Positions 15,732-22,946 of a DNA stretch of 25,142 nucleotides are shown piece by piece. A model generated the notes under the pieces. The model searched no databases. It saw only the letters and a program-made list of their open reading frames with translations, and was not told the DNA's origin. Origin of the DNA: Janthinobacterium sp. GTDB lineage: Bacteria; Pseudomonadota; Gammaproteobacteria; Burkholderiales; Burkholderiaceae_D. Every line of letters starts with the position of its first letter. Position 1 is the stretch's first letter. The stretch spans positions 1 to 25,142 of the forward strand of contig DMYQ01000066.1 of assembly GCA_003482555.1 (NCBI GenBank). The letters are read 5' to 3'. The position numbers and the translations under genes are program-made.

Positions 15732-15846
15732 GCGCGCGATAGTCGGCGGCATCAGGCTCTGCGATAATGGGCGCCATATCATATACTTGTCTTCATTCCG
15801 TAGACATCCCCGCGACCTTGCGCGGCACACCACCTCATTTGGCATT

Positions 15847-18603
15847 ATGCAAAAAACCCTGCTCCTCGTTGACGGTTCCAGTTATCTGTACCGCGCTTTT
15901 CACGCCTTGCCCGACTTGCGCGGCCCCGGCGGCGTGCCGACCGGCGCCATGCACGGCATGATCAATATGCTGCGCCGCCTGCGCGCCGATTACCCGGCCG
16001 CCTTCATCGCCTGCGTCTTCGACGCCAAGGGCAAGACTTTCCGCGACGATATGTATGACCAGTACAAGGCGCAGCGGCCGTCCATGCCGCCCGACCTGGC
16101 CTTGCAGATCGAACCGATACACGCGGCCGTGAAAGCGATGGGCTGGCCCATCCTGATGGTCGAGGGGGTCGAGGCGGACGACGTGATCGGCACCCTGGCC
16201 GTGCAAGCCGCCGCCGCCGGCATGAGCGTGGTGGTGTCGACCGGCGACAAGGATCTGGCCCAGTTGGTCAATGCCCAGGTCACCCTGATCAATACGATGA
16301 GCAATGAAAAGCTCGACGAGGCCGGCGTGCTGGCCAAGTTCGGGGTGCCGCCGAACCGCATCATCGATTATTTGTCGCTGATCGGCGACACGGTCGACAA
16401 TGTGCCGGGCGTGGCCAAGTGCGGGCCGAAGACGGCCTTGAAGTGGCTGACCCTGTACGACAGCCTGGCCGGCATCATTGAAAACGCTGCCAGCATAGGC
16501 GGCGCCGTGGGCGAGAATTTGCGCACGGCGCTGGAATGGCTGCCACGGGCGCGCGCCTTGATCACCGTCAAGACCGACTGCGACCTGTCCGGCCACATGG
16601 TGTCGATCGGCGAATCGCTGCGCGCCCTGGAAGAGGACAAGCCGACCCTGCTGGCGTTTTACGAGCGTTACGGTTTCAAGACCCTGCTGCGCGAAATAGG
16701 CGCGGGCGCCGCTGCGTCGGGCGCGGGCGCGGCCGGCACGGCGGAACTCGATTCCCCGACCGGCGACCTGTTCGGCAAGCCGGGGGCGGAAGCGGCGCCG
16801 CGCCTGTATGAAACCGTGCTCACCGAAGCCCAACTAGACGCCTGGCTGGCGCGCGTGGCCGGCGCCGCCCTGACCGCATTGGCCGTCGAGACCACCTCGA
16901 CGGAACCGATGACGGCGCAGATGGTGGGCCTGTCGCTCGCCTGCGAGCCGGGCACGGCGGCCTATATTCCGCTGGCGCACCGCTATGCTGGCGCGCCCGA
17001 ACAACTGGCGCGCGATGAAGTGCTGGCCAAGCTCAAGCCGTGGCTGGAAGACGCCGACCGCCCGAAGCTGGGCCAGAACATGAAGTTCGCCAGCCACGTG
17101 TTCGCCAACCACGGCGTCACCCTGCGCGGCATCTTGCACGATACCCTGCTCGAATCGTATGTGTTCGAGTCGCACAAGACGCACGATACGGACAGCCTGG
17201 CCCTGCGCCACCTGGACCGCAAGACCACCGCCCTGGCCGAGGTGTGCGGCAAGGGCGCGGGCCAGATCTGCTTCGACCAGGTCGCCATCGAGGTGGCCGC
17301 CGAGTACGCGGCCGAGGATGCCGACGTGACCCTGTGCCTGCACCAGGCGATGTGGGGCCACGTGGACGGCAACGCCAAGTTGACGGACATTTACCGCACG
17401 ATCGAGATGCCGACCGCCGTCGTGCTGCAAAAGATAGAGCGGAACGGCGTGCTGATCGACGCCGAACTGCTCGGCATCCAGTCGAACGAGCTGGGCGCCC
17501 GCATCCTGGAGCTGGAAACCACGGCTTACGAATTGGCCGGCCAGCCTTTCAACCTGGGTTCGCCGAAGCAGATCGGCGAAATCTTCTTTGAAAAGCTCAA
17601 GCTGCCGGTGCTGAAGAAGACTCCCAGCGGCGCCCCTTCCACGGACGAGGAAGTGCTGCAAAAGCTGGCCGAGGACTATCCGCTGCCGAAGGTCTTGCTG
17701 GAATACCGCGGCATGGCCAAGCTGAAGTCGACCTATACCGACAAGTTGCCGAAGATGATAAACCTGTCCACCGGCCGCGTTCACACCAATTACGCGCAGG
17801 CGGTGGCGGTGACGGGGCGCCTGTCGTCGAACGACCCGAACCTGCAAAACATCCCGATCCGCAGCAAGGAAGGGCGGCGCATCCGCGAAGCCTTCATCGC
17901 GCCGCCGGGCAGCGTCATCGTCTCGGCCGACTATTCGCAGATCGAGTTGCGCATCATGGCGCATATTTCCGGCGACGAGGCGATGCTGCGCGCCTTCGCC
18001 GAGGGCATCGACATTCACCGCGCCACGGCCGCCGAAATCTTCGGCGTGGCGGCCGCGGAAGTGCAAAGCGAGCAGCGCCGCTACGCCAAGGTCATCAATT
18101 TCGGTTTGATCTACGGCATGAGCGCCTTCGGCCTGGCTGGCAACCTGGGCGTGGACCGGGCCGCCGCGCAAAGTTATATCGACCGCTATTTCGCGCGCTT
18201 TGCCGGCGTCAAGCAATACATGGACGAGACGCGCCTGCAGGCGAAGGCGCGCGGCTACGTCGAGACCGTGTTTGGCCGTCGCCTGTGGCTGCCCGAGATC
18301 AATTCGCCGAACGGCCCCCGTCGCCAGGGCGCCGAACGGGCCGCCATCAACGCGCCCATGCAGGGCACGGCCGCCGACTTGATCAAGCTGGCCATGATCG
18401 CCGTGCAAGGCTGGCTGGAAACGGAGGGCTTGCAAACGAAGATGATCATGCAAGTGCACGACGAACTGGTGCTGGAAGTGCCGCGGGCGGAACTGGAACT
18501 GGTGCGCGAAACGCTGCCGCAACTGATGGCGGGTGTGGCCAAGCTGAAAGTGCCGCTGACGGCCGAAGTCGGCATCGGCAAGAACTGGGACGAGGCACAC
18601 TAA
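15847..18603 (+). CDS. polA: DNA polymerase I, 3'-5' exonuclease site probably inactive
   Basis: A 918-residue repair and Okazaki-fragment polymerase. Residues 1-290 form the 5' nuclease (LLLVDGSSYLYRAFHAL; VEGVEADDVIGTLA; STGDKDLAQLV). About 320-505 form the DnaQ-like domain and 510-918 the polymerase, with motif A SADYSQIELR (Asp695), motif B RRYAKVINFGLIYG and motif C QVHDE (Asp872), all intact. In the exonuclease domain, E. coli Asp355 corresponds to Ala346 (ALAVETTS) and Asp424 to Ala415 (GQNMKFASHVF); Glu348, Tyr487 and Asp491 remain. Loss of these aspartates is known to abolish proofreading in Klenow fragment. The start is set at MQKTLLLVDG; an in-frame ATG 20 codons upstream adds residues not typical of the family. 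Confidence 0.97.
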   Translation: MQKTLLLVDGSSYLYRAFHALPDLRGPGGVPTGAMHGMINMLRRLRADYPAAFIACVFDAKGKTFRDDMYDQYKAQRPSMPPDLALQIEPIHAAVKAMGWPILMVEGVEADDVIGTLAVQAAAAGMSVVVSTGDKDLAQLVNAQVTLINTMSNEKLDEAGVLAKFGVPPNRIIDYLSLIGDTVDNVPGVAKCGPKTALKWLTLYDSLAGIIENAASIGGAVGENLRTALEWLPRARALITVKTDCDLSGHMVSIGESLRALEEDKPTLLAFYERYGFKTLLREIGAGAAASGAGAAGTAELDSPTGDLFGKPGAEAAPRLYETVLTEAQLDAWLARVAGAALTALAVETTSTEPMTAQMVGLSLACEPGTAAYIPLAHRYAGAPEQLARDEVLAKLKPWLEDADRPKLGQNMKFASHVFANHGVTLRGILHDTLLESYVFESHKTHDTDSLALRHLDRKTTALAEVCGKGAGQICFDQVAIEVAAEYAAEDADVTLCLHQAMWGHVDGNAKLTDIYRTIEMPTAVVLQKIERNGVLIDAELLGIQSNELGARILELETTAYELAGQPFNLGSPKQIGEIFFEKLKLPVLKKTPSGAPSTDEEVLQKLAEDYPLPKVLLEYRGMAKLKSTYTDKLPKMINLSTGRVHTNYAQAVAVTGRLSSNDPNLQNIPIRSKEGRRIREAFIAPPGSVIVSADYSQIELRIMAHISGDEAMLRAFAEGIDIHRATAAEIFGVAAAEVQSEQRRYAKVINFGLIYGMSAFGLAGNLGVDRAAAQSYIDRYFARFAGVKQYMDETRLQAKARGYVETVFGRRLWLPEINSPNGPRRQGAERAAINAPMQGTAADLIKLAMIAVQGWLETEGLQTKMIMQVHDELVLEVPRAELELVRETLPQLMAGVAKLKVPLTAEVGIGKNWDEAH

Positions 18604-18646
18604 CGCTCCGTGCGGCAGCGCACATCACGACCCCGGAGAATGAAAC

Positions 18647-18681
18647 TCATCCGGGAGTCGTACCGGGAGGCTTGCGGCCTC
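18647..18681 (+). repeat. 35-bp direct repeat, left copy
   Basis: The sequence starting TCATCCGGGAGTCGTACCGG recurs 2202 bp to the right with a single mismatch (A18668 versus T20870). It begins 44 bases after the polA stop. This copy is part of a larger hairpin; the right copy is not. Confidence 0.9.
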
Positions 18682-18690
18682 CCGCGACTC
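18655..18690 (+). terminator. Strong hairpin downstream of polA
   Basis: GAGTCG (18655-18660) pairs with CGACTC (18685-18690), and CGGGAGGC (18664-18671) with GCCTCCCG (18677-18684), with a 3-nt bulge (TAC) and a 5-nt loop (TTGCG). That gives 14 base pairs starting 51 bases after the polA stop. No T-tract follows. It may act as an mRNA 3' end or be a REP-like element; most of its left arm lies within the direct repeat. Confidence 0.55.
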
Positions 18691-18780
18691 AAGCTCGGCG
18701 TGGCTGAAGCGGGCCCACGACTGTGCTGCAGCAGTCCGTCAGTGCACTGCAATGTAGCAATGCATGGCAGGCCACGGGAC

Positions 18781-19398
18781 TTATTCCTTCGAGCCCAGAA
18801 GTTGCCGCTTGAGTTTGGGATCATTCGAGTTATCGCCCACCCAAATGCGCAAGATCGCCTGCATCGTGAGATCATCTTTCAAGGTTTCTCCGATTTGCTT
18901 GCCGTTTTCATGAAACGTCACGCCCTTGTTGTGGACCCAGTCGATGGTCATCACGTGGCCCACCTTCCAGTCTCCCACCTCGGAAAACGCCTGGCCCATC
19001 CCCATCAGTTGCACCAGCAACTGATTACGCTCTTCCTTGGTGGTGCTGGTGCGAATATCGGCCAGAAACCGCGACGCCATCAAGTCTCCTTCAACGGACT
19101 TGAGCATGACCAACTTGAGACGAATCGGACCTGGCGAAGCGAGCAGTTCCGCCTGCGTCGTTTTCAGCTTGGGCAGGTAGTAGCCGATGGTGAAGATCTT
19201 GACCCGATTGATCACATGAATGCCCGATCCATTGAGCCGCAGCGTCTGCCCATCAACCTGGACGGTATCTTCATTGGCTGCTGGAGTGGCCGTGTCGGCA
19301 AGCGCCGGCGCGCCGCCAAGCAGCAGCAAGGAAAAGGCAACACATGCTGTTCTCAGGCCGCTGATAAGACGGTTTTCTGCTCTCTTTGCTGCAGTCAT
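18781..19398 (-). CDS. Chalcone isomerase-like exported protein
   Basis: A 205-residue protein resembling the bacterial chalcone-isomerase-like family (Chalcone_3 type). A signal peptide (residues 1-34, ending GGAPALA) leads into a mature domain with the family's pattern: VDGQTLRLNGSGIHVINRVKIFTIGYYLPK, PIRLKLVMLKSVEGD and VGHVMTIDWVHNKGVTFHENGKQI. Bacterial members are usually periplasmic; no catalytic role is established and true chalcone isomerase activity should not be assumed. The ATG at 19396-19398 is chosen for its GGAG six bases upstream; earlier in-frame starts at 19413 and 19461 (TTG) would precede the signal peptide. It lies 59 bp after the outer-membrane gene on the same strand, inside the repeat-bounded segment. 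Confidence 0.8.
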   Translation of the reverse strand: MTAAKRAENRLISGLRTACVAFSLLLLGGAPALADTATPAANEDTVQVDGQTLRLNGSGIHVINRVKIFTIGYYLPKLKTTQAELLASPGPIRLKLVMLKSVEGDLMASRFLADIRTSTTKEERNQLLVQLMGMGQAFSEVGDWKVGHVMTIDWVHNKGVTFHENGKQIGETLKDDLTMQAILRIWVGDNSNDPKLKRQLLGSKE

Positions 19399-19457
19399 AT
19401 GCACTCCATTCATCGTCAATAAGCGCGCCACAGGTATCGGCGCTGTTACGTCAACGC

Positions 19458-20483
19458 TCAAAACAGGCGACCGTAAGAGAGCAGTAGCAAACCGCCTTGC
19501 GGACGTCCACGCGCCGAAAATTCACGCAAGTACTTAAATTCGACCTGGTTCTTCAAGTTTTCCGTTTGATAACTCAGTACCGGGCCGAGCGCGACCACAT
19601 GCGCGCGGTTGCCGTTGATCAAGGGAAGAACGCTGCTGCCGGCCGGATCGCGGTCATCGGTGGTCTGGTGCAACAGATAACCCTGCACGCCCACTTTCAG
19701 GTTGCTTGGGAACTGGTAGGTGCCGATGTATTCCAGGTGCACATACTGGCCCGACTTGTAATCCGTATCGCGGTTGGCGGTGCTGTAGTTGTAGCACAAG
19801 GATGCGGCCAGGTCGAATCCCGACTCGGTAGACCAAGCGGCCGATACCAGGGGACGGAAGGAATAGGAATTCATGCCCAGATTGACCTGGCTATTGCGAT
19901 CGAATTTACCGGTTGGCAAATCGACATTCAGCGCGGTTACCACGGAAAGGTTTTCGAATTTCCAGCCGATGAAGGCCGCCACTTCGACGTCGCCCATGCC
20001 GCGCTTATTCCCACTGGCGGCCTGGGATGCGGCTTGGCCGATGGCTTGGCGCGTCGCCAATGGCAACGGCATTGCCGGATCGATGGTCACGCTAATGTCC
20101 CGGCTCTTGTCGAGCAATGGCAGTGCCACGTAACCGCCGATGCGCCCGCGAAGTACCGGGTCGCCACTCACATAGACCAGCTTGGGAATGATCGCGTCAA
20201 CCTTGATGTGCGCGTCAACGGTGCCCGTGATGGCGCCTGGAAGGCCGGGGACGGTCTTGCTAAATGTCACGTCATTGCCGTTGGTATCCTTGGCATGATC
20301 GGCGCGATAGCTCGGCACGAGCACCTGGCCATACCATCCCGACAAGGGCAAGATTGCCGAGTCCATGCCCCATAGGCCGAACGGCACGGCGACCTCGTTG
20401 TTTTCCGCCGCAAGCACGCCGTGGCATGCGCCAAGCAATAGGGAACCGGCTACCAGGGTAGAAAGTGAATGAGGAGTGCGCAT
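19458..20483 (-). CDS. MetA-pathway-type outer-membrane protein
   Basis: A 341-residue outer-membrane beta-barrel candidate of the family named for the MetA pathway of phenol degradation (PF13557 type). It has a signal peptide (MRTPHSLSTLVAGSLLLGACHGVLA) and an opening region VPFGLWGMDSAILPLSGWYGQVLVPSYRA. Alternating polar/hydrophobic strands follow, including GMGDVEVAAFIGWKFENLSVVTALNVDLPTGKFD, typical of the family. The end LLLLSYGRLF has the terminal aromatic residue of outer-membrane barrels. Members are found in aromatic-degradation clusters and are thought to help hydrophobic substrates cross the outer membrane. Here it heads a two-gene unit with the chalcone-isomerase-like gene. The substrate is unknown. 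Confidence 0.85.
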   Translation of the reverse strand: MRTPHSLSTLVAGSLLLGACHGVLAAENNEVAVPFGLWGMDSAILPLSGWYGQVLVPSYRADHAKDTNGNDVTFSKTVPGLPGAITGTVDAHIKVDAIIPKLVYVSGDPVLRGRIGGYVALPLLDKSRDISVTIDPAMPLPLATRQAIGQAASQAASGNKRGMGDVEVAAFIGWKFENLSVVTALNVDLPTGKFDRNSQVNLGMNSYSFRPLVSAAWSTESGFDLAASLCYNYSTANRDTDYKSGQYVHLEYIGTYQFPSNLKVGVQGYLLHQTTDDRDPAGSSVLPLINGNRAHVVALGPVLSYQTENLKNQVEFKYLREFSARGRPQGGLLLLSYGRLF

Positions 20484-20848
20484 AATGCTTTCCTAATTAA
20501 TTGATATGGAATGGCGCATTGCCGATACGGCAAGGTTATTCATTGCTCAGAGAATGTATCTGCAAAATCAGAGAGCGTATACACCAGCTAAAGCGATGGT
20601 GAATCAAACCAGGTAATTCGATGACGGGCCGAGGACAGGAAATTCAACGGGATGAGTAAGTATTGGTTTCAAGTTTGTCGCTGTCAAACATGCGATGACC
20701 GAATAACAATGGCCGCCAGAGCATGTTATTTTGTTGCAGCGAGGAATTATAACGCGATATCGATCAACTATCGGACGTGGTTAAAAAAAGACCTATTTTA
20801 GGTAACACAGGCGAACGAAATATTTCCAGCAAAGCAATTGAATATTAA
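20484..20848. other. AT-rich non-coding stretch upstream of the outer-membrane gene
   Basis: No convincing gene. By my count the 300 bases 20521-20820 are about 44% GC, clearly lower than the flanking core genes. TATAAT on the minus strand (20751-20746) is a possible distant -10 box for the outer-membrane gene, but without a good -35. The stretch ends at the right-hand direct repeat. Confidence 0.6.
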
Positions 20849-20883
20849 TCATCCGGGAGTCGTACCGGGTGGCTTGCGGCCTC
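20849..20883 (+). repeat. 35-bp direct repeat, right copy
   Basis: Matches 18647-18681 at 34 of 35 positions in the same orientation. The mismatch (T20870) and different right flank disrupt the hairpin seen in the left copy, so this one looks truncated. Confidence 0.9.
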
Positions 20884-20940
20884 GGCAAGGTCCGGACCCT
20901 GGCGCTCAACCGTAACAATCTACGCGGCGCGCGCGACCCT

Positions 20941-21051
20941 CGTTTGAACCCCGCCGTGTATCCGCATGCCGGCCACGCCTTCAACACCGACTACCGTGCC
21001 AGCCATGTGGCGGCCGACGCCAAGGACGGCTACGCCCGCTGCCTGGCTTGA
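20941..21051 (+). pseudogene. C-terminal remnant of a dienelactone hydrolase family gene
   Basis: The frame reads NPAVYPHAGHAFNTDYRASH, then AADAKDGYARCLA and TGA. This matches the C-terminal end of dienelactone hydrolases (pattern VYPGAGHAF-N-D-x-R, then AA-x-A-W-x-R-T-L-x-F), including the catalytic histidine in GHAF. Everything upstream (lid, nucleophile Cys/Ser loop) is missing; the frame runs back through unrelated sequence into the direct repeat 58 bases to the left. I read it as a gene truncated when the segment to the left was inserted or rearranged. The match is short. Confidence 0.55.
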
Positions 21052-21100
21052 CTCCAGGGGCATGGCCTTGCTTAAATTCACGGAAGTGGGCGGCGCGCTG

Positions 21101-21106
21101 TAAAAT
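21101..21106 (+). promoter_or_regulatory. -10-like box before the ZIP transporter gene
   Basis: TAAAAT (5 of 6 matches) lies about 110 bp before the likely start. The leader between (21115-21195) is very GC-rich with several overlapping inverted repeats built on GGCGCC and GGGCG. No recognised riboswitch is seen. Confidence 0.35.
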
Positions 21107-21237
21107 GTCCCCTTTGCGGCGCCCTTCCGGCGCCCGCAGTACACGCCGGCGTCGCGGGCGAGGGCGCCCGCGCACGGGCGCGCCCGCGCCAGCGCCGGTA
21201 AAGAGGCTTCCAAATCGATCCAATACTCATCTCCATT

Positions 21238-21990
21238 TTGCTCGCGACCACCATCGCGGGTGTTTTCAGCATCACCGCGGCGGCGATTTTTTCCTTCGCG
21301 CTACTGTCGAAGATGGTTGAACGCATGGTCAGCCTGTCGGTCGGCATCATGCTGTCGACTTCCCTGCTGCACGCCTTGCCGGAAGCGTTCGAGTCGCACG
21401 CCGCGCCGCGCAATCTGTTCGCCACCCTGCTGGGCGGCTTGCTGGCCTTCTTCCTGCTGGAGAAATTCGCCGTGCTGCGCCACTCCCACCACCACGAGGG
21501 CGACGGCCACCATCACGCCCACGGCCACGACAAGGTCGAGGCGGGCAAGTCGGGCTGGATGATACTGGTCGGCGACGGCTTGCACAATTTCACCGACGGC
21601 ATCTTGATCGCGGCCGCCTTCCTGGCCGACCCGAAACTGGGCCTGGTCACCGGCCTGGCCATCATCGCCCATGAAATCCCGCAGGAAATCGGCGACTTCA
21701 TCGTCTTGCTGAACGCGGGCTTTTCGCGCAGCCGCGCCTACGTCTTCAATCTGCTGTGCAGTCTGATGGCGGTGGCCGGCGGCTTGCTCGGTTATTTCAC
21801 CCTGGACCGGGCCAGCGATCTGATTCCCTACGTGCTGGTGTTCGCTTCCTCGGGCTTCATCTATATCGCGGTGAGCGATTTGATGCCGCAGATGCAGCGC
21901 CGCGCCACCTTGCGCGAAACCATCCCCCAAGTGCTGTTGATCGCCGTCGGCGTGCTGATGGTGCTGTTCTTGACGCGGCACCACGGCTGA
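21238..21990 (+). CDS. ZIP family metal transporter
   Basis: A 250-residue (from TTG) inner-membrane importer of zinc or other divalent metals. About seven to eight membrane segments are visible. The cytoplasmic loop after helix III is His-rich (HSHHHEGDGHHHAHGH, residues 82-97). Helix IV carries HNFTDG (His116, Asp120) and helix V HEIPQE (His145, Glu146, Glu150), the transport-site metal ligands. The first normal start codon is TTG 21238. The frame is open back to TAA at 21199, and the codons 21214-21237 read I-D-P-I-L-I-S-I, which looks like the true N-terminus with ATC where ATG would be expected, 7 bases after AAGAGG. The start is therefore uncertain. Confidence 0.93.
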   Translation: MLATTIAGVFSITAAAIFSFALLSKMVERMVSLSVGIMLSTSLLHALPEAFESHAAPRNLFATLLGGLLAFFLLEKFAVLRHSHHHEGDGHHHAHGHDKVEAGKSGWMILVGDGLHNFTDGILIAAAFLADPKLGLVTGLAIIAHEIPQEIGDFIVLLNAGFSRSRAYVFNLLCSLMAVAGGLLGYFTLDRASDLIPYVLVFASSGFIYIAVSDLMPQMQRRATLRETIPQVLLIAVGVLMVLFLTRHHG

Positions 21991-22040
21991 TCCCGCTGCC
22001 GATCGCATCGGCATCGGCCTTTGCCGCGCTGACAATGTAA

Positions 22041-22066
22041 AAACGGGCCGACATATCGGCCCGTTT
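22041..22066. terminator. Bidirectional rho-independent terminator
   Basis: AAACGGGCCGA (22041-22051) and TCGGCCCGTTT (22056-22066) form a perfect 11-bp stem with a 4-nt loop (CATA). A-runs on the left and T on the right provide short U-tracts in both directions. It lies between the convergent ZIP and sulfurtransferase genes and probably ends both transcripts. Confidence 0.85.
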
Positions 22067-22076
22067 CCCTATCTGC

Positions 22077-22931
22077 TTATTGCGGGCCCGTGGCCACCGG
22101 CCGCGCCGGGTCGGCGCACCATTCGCTCCACGAGCCCGGATACAGGGCGGCGCCGTGCAAGCCGGCCACTTCCAGGGCCAGCAGATTGTGGCAAGCCGTC
22201 ACGCCCGAGCCGCACTGCATGATGGCCGTTTGCGGCGTGTCGAACAGGGGCGCGAACGCGCGCCTCAATTCGGCGGCGTCCTTGAAGCGGCCATCCGCCT
22301 GCAAATTATCCTTGAAGAAACGGTTCCTGGCGCCAGGGATGTGGCCGCCGACCGGGTCCATGGTTTCGTTTTCGCCGCGGAAGCGGTCGGGCGCGCGCGC
22401 GTCGACCACGCTGCGGCCGCCCTCGTCGATGTTGGCCAGCACTTCGGCCACGCTGGCCATGCTGGTCAGGGTCGGCCTTTCGACTATGTCACCGCGGGCG
22501 CGGGCGGTCGTCGGCGTCACCAGCGGCAAGCCCTGCGCCGCCCAGGCGGCCAGGCCGCCGTCCAGCACCGCCACGGCCGGCTGGCCTATCCAGCGCAGCA
22601 ACCACCACAGGCGCGCCGCGAACATGCCGCCGTGGGCGTCGTAAGCGATCACTTGCGTGTCCTTGTTGACGCCCCAGGCGCGCAGGGATTCGATCAGCGC
22701 GGCGCGCTCGGGCAGCGGATGGCGGCCGCGGAAAACGCCGTCGGCGTCGTACTTGGCGCCGGACAGCTCGGTGTCGATGTTGGCGAACTGGGCGTTCTGG
22801 ATATGCCCGGCGATAAAGGCGTCGCGCCCGGCGTCCGGGTTCATCAAGTCATGGCGGCAGTCGAGCACGACCCAGTTCGGGTCGCTCAAATGGGGCGCCA
22901 GGTCGGCGGCGGAAATCAGGGTCGTGTACAT
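22077..22931 (-). CDS. sseA: 3-mercaptopyruvate sulfurtransferase
   Basis: A 284-residue protein of two rhodanese domains (about residues 5-125 and 155-275). The active-site loop of the second domain is CGSGVTA with Cys240, the type specific for mercaptopyruvate rather than thiosulfate (which has a CRxGx[R/T] loop). The first domain carries Asp in place of the catalytic Cys (AYDAHGGMFAARLWW), as usual. The enzyme passes sulfane sulfur from 3-mercaptopyruvate to thiols or cyanide. Start ATG 22929-22931 has AGGAG 8 bases upstream. It is 15 bp behind the EamA transporter gene and ends at the bidirectional terminator, so it is the last gene of a minus-strand operon. Confidence 0.95.
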   Translation of the reverse strand: MYTTLISAADLAPHLSDPNWVVLDCRHDLMNPDAGRDAFIAGHIQNAQFANIDTELSGAKYDADGVFRGRHPLPERAALIESLRAWGVNKDTQVIAYDAHGGMFAARLWWLLRWIGQPAVAVLDGGLAAWAAQGLPLVTPTTARARGDIVERPTLTSMASVAEVLANIDEGGRSVVDARAPDRFRGENETMDPVGGHIPGARNRFFKDNLQADGRFKDAAELRRAFAPLFDTPQTAIMQCGSGVTACHNLLALEVAGLHGAALYPGSWSEWCADPARPVATGPQ

Positions 22932-22946
22932 GGTGCTTGCTCCTGC

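Noticed and set aside
15787..15846. Upstream start of polA adding 20 residues
   Set aside because: MQKTLLLVDGSS is the family's normal N-terminus; the additional residues are Arg/His-rich and lie in the probable promoter region.
16834..18600. 588-codon open frame antisense to polA
   Set aside because: Shadow of polymerase I, for the same reasons.
18610..19422. Plus-strand open frame across the left repeat and chalcone-isomerase-like gene
   Set aside because: Antisense to a gene with a signal peptide and family motifs; no domain of its own.
18647..20883. Composite transposon or integron cassette
   Set aside because: There is no transposase, integrase, terminal inverted repeat or attC-like structure; the repeats are direct and only 35 bp, so only a repeat-bounded segment can be claimed.
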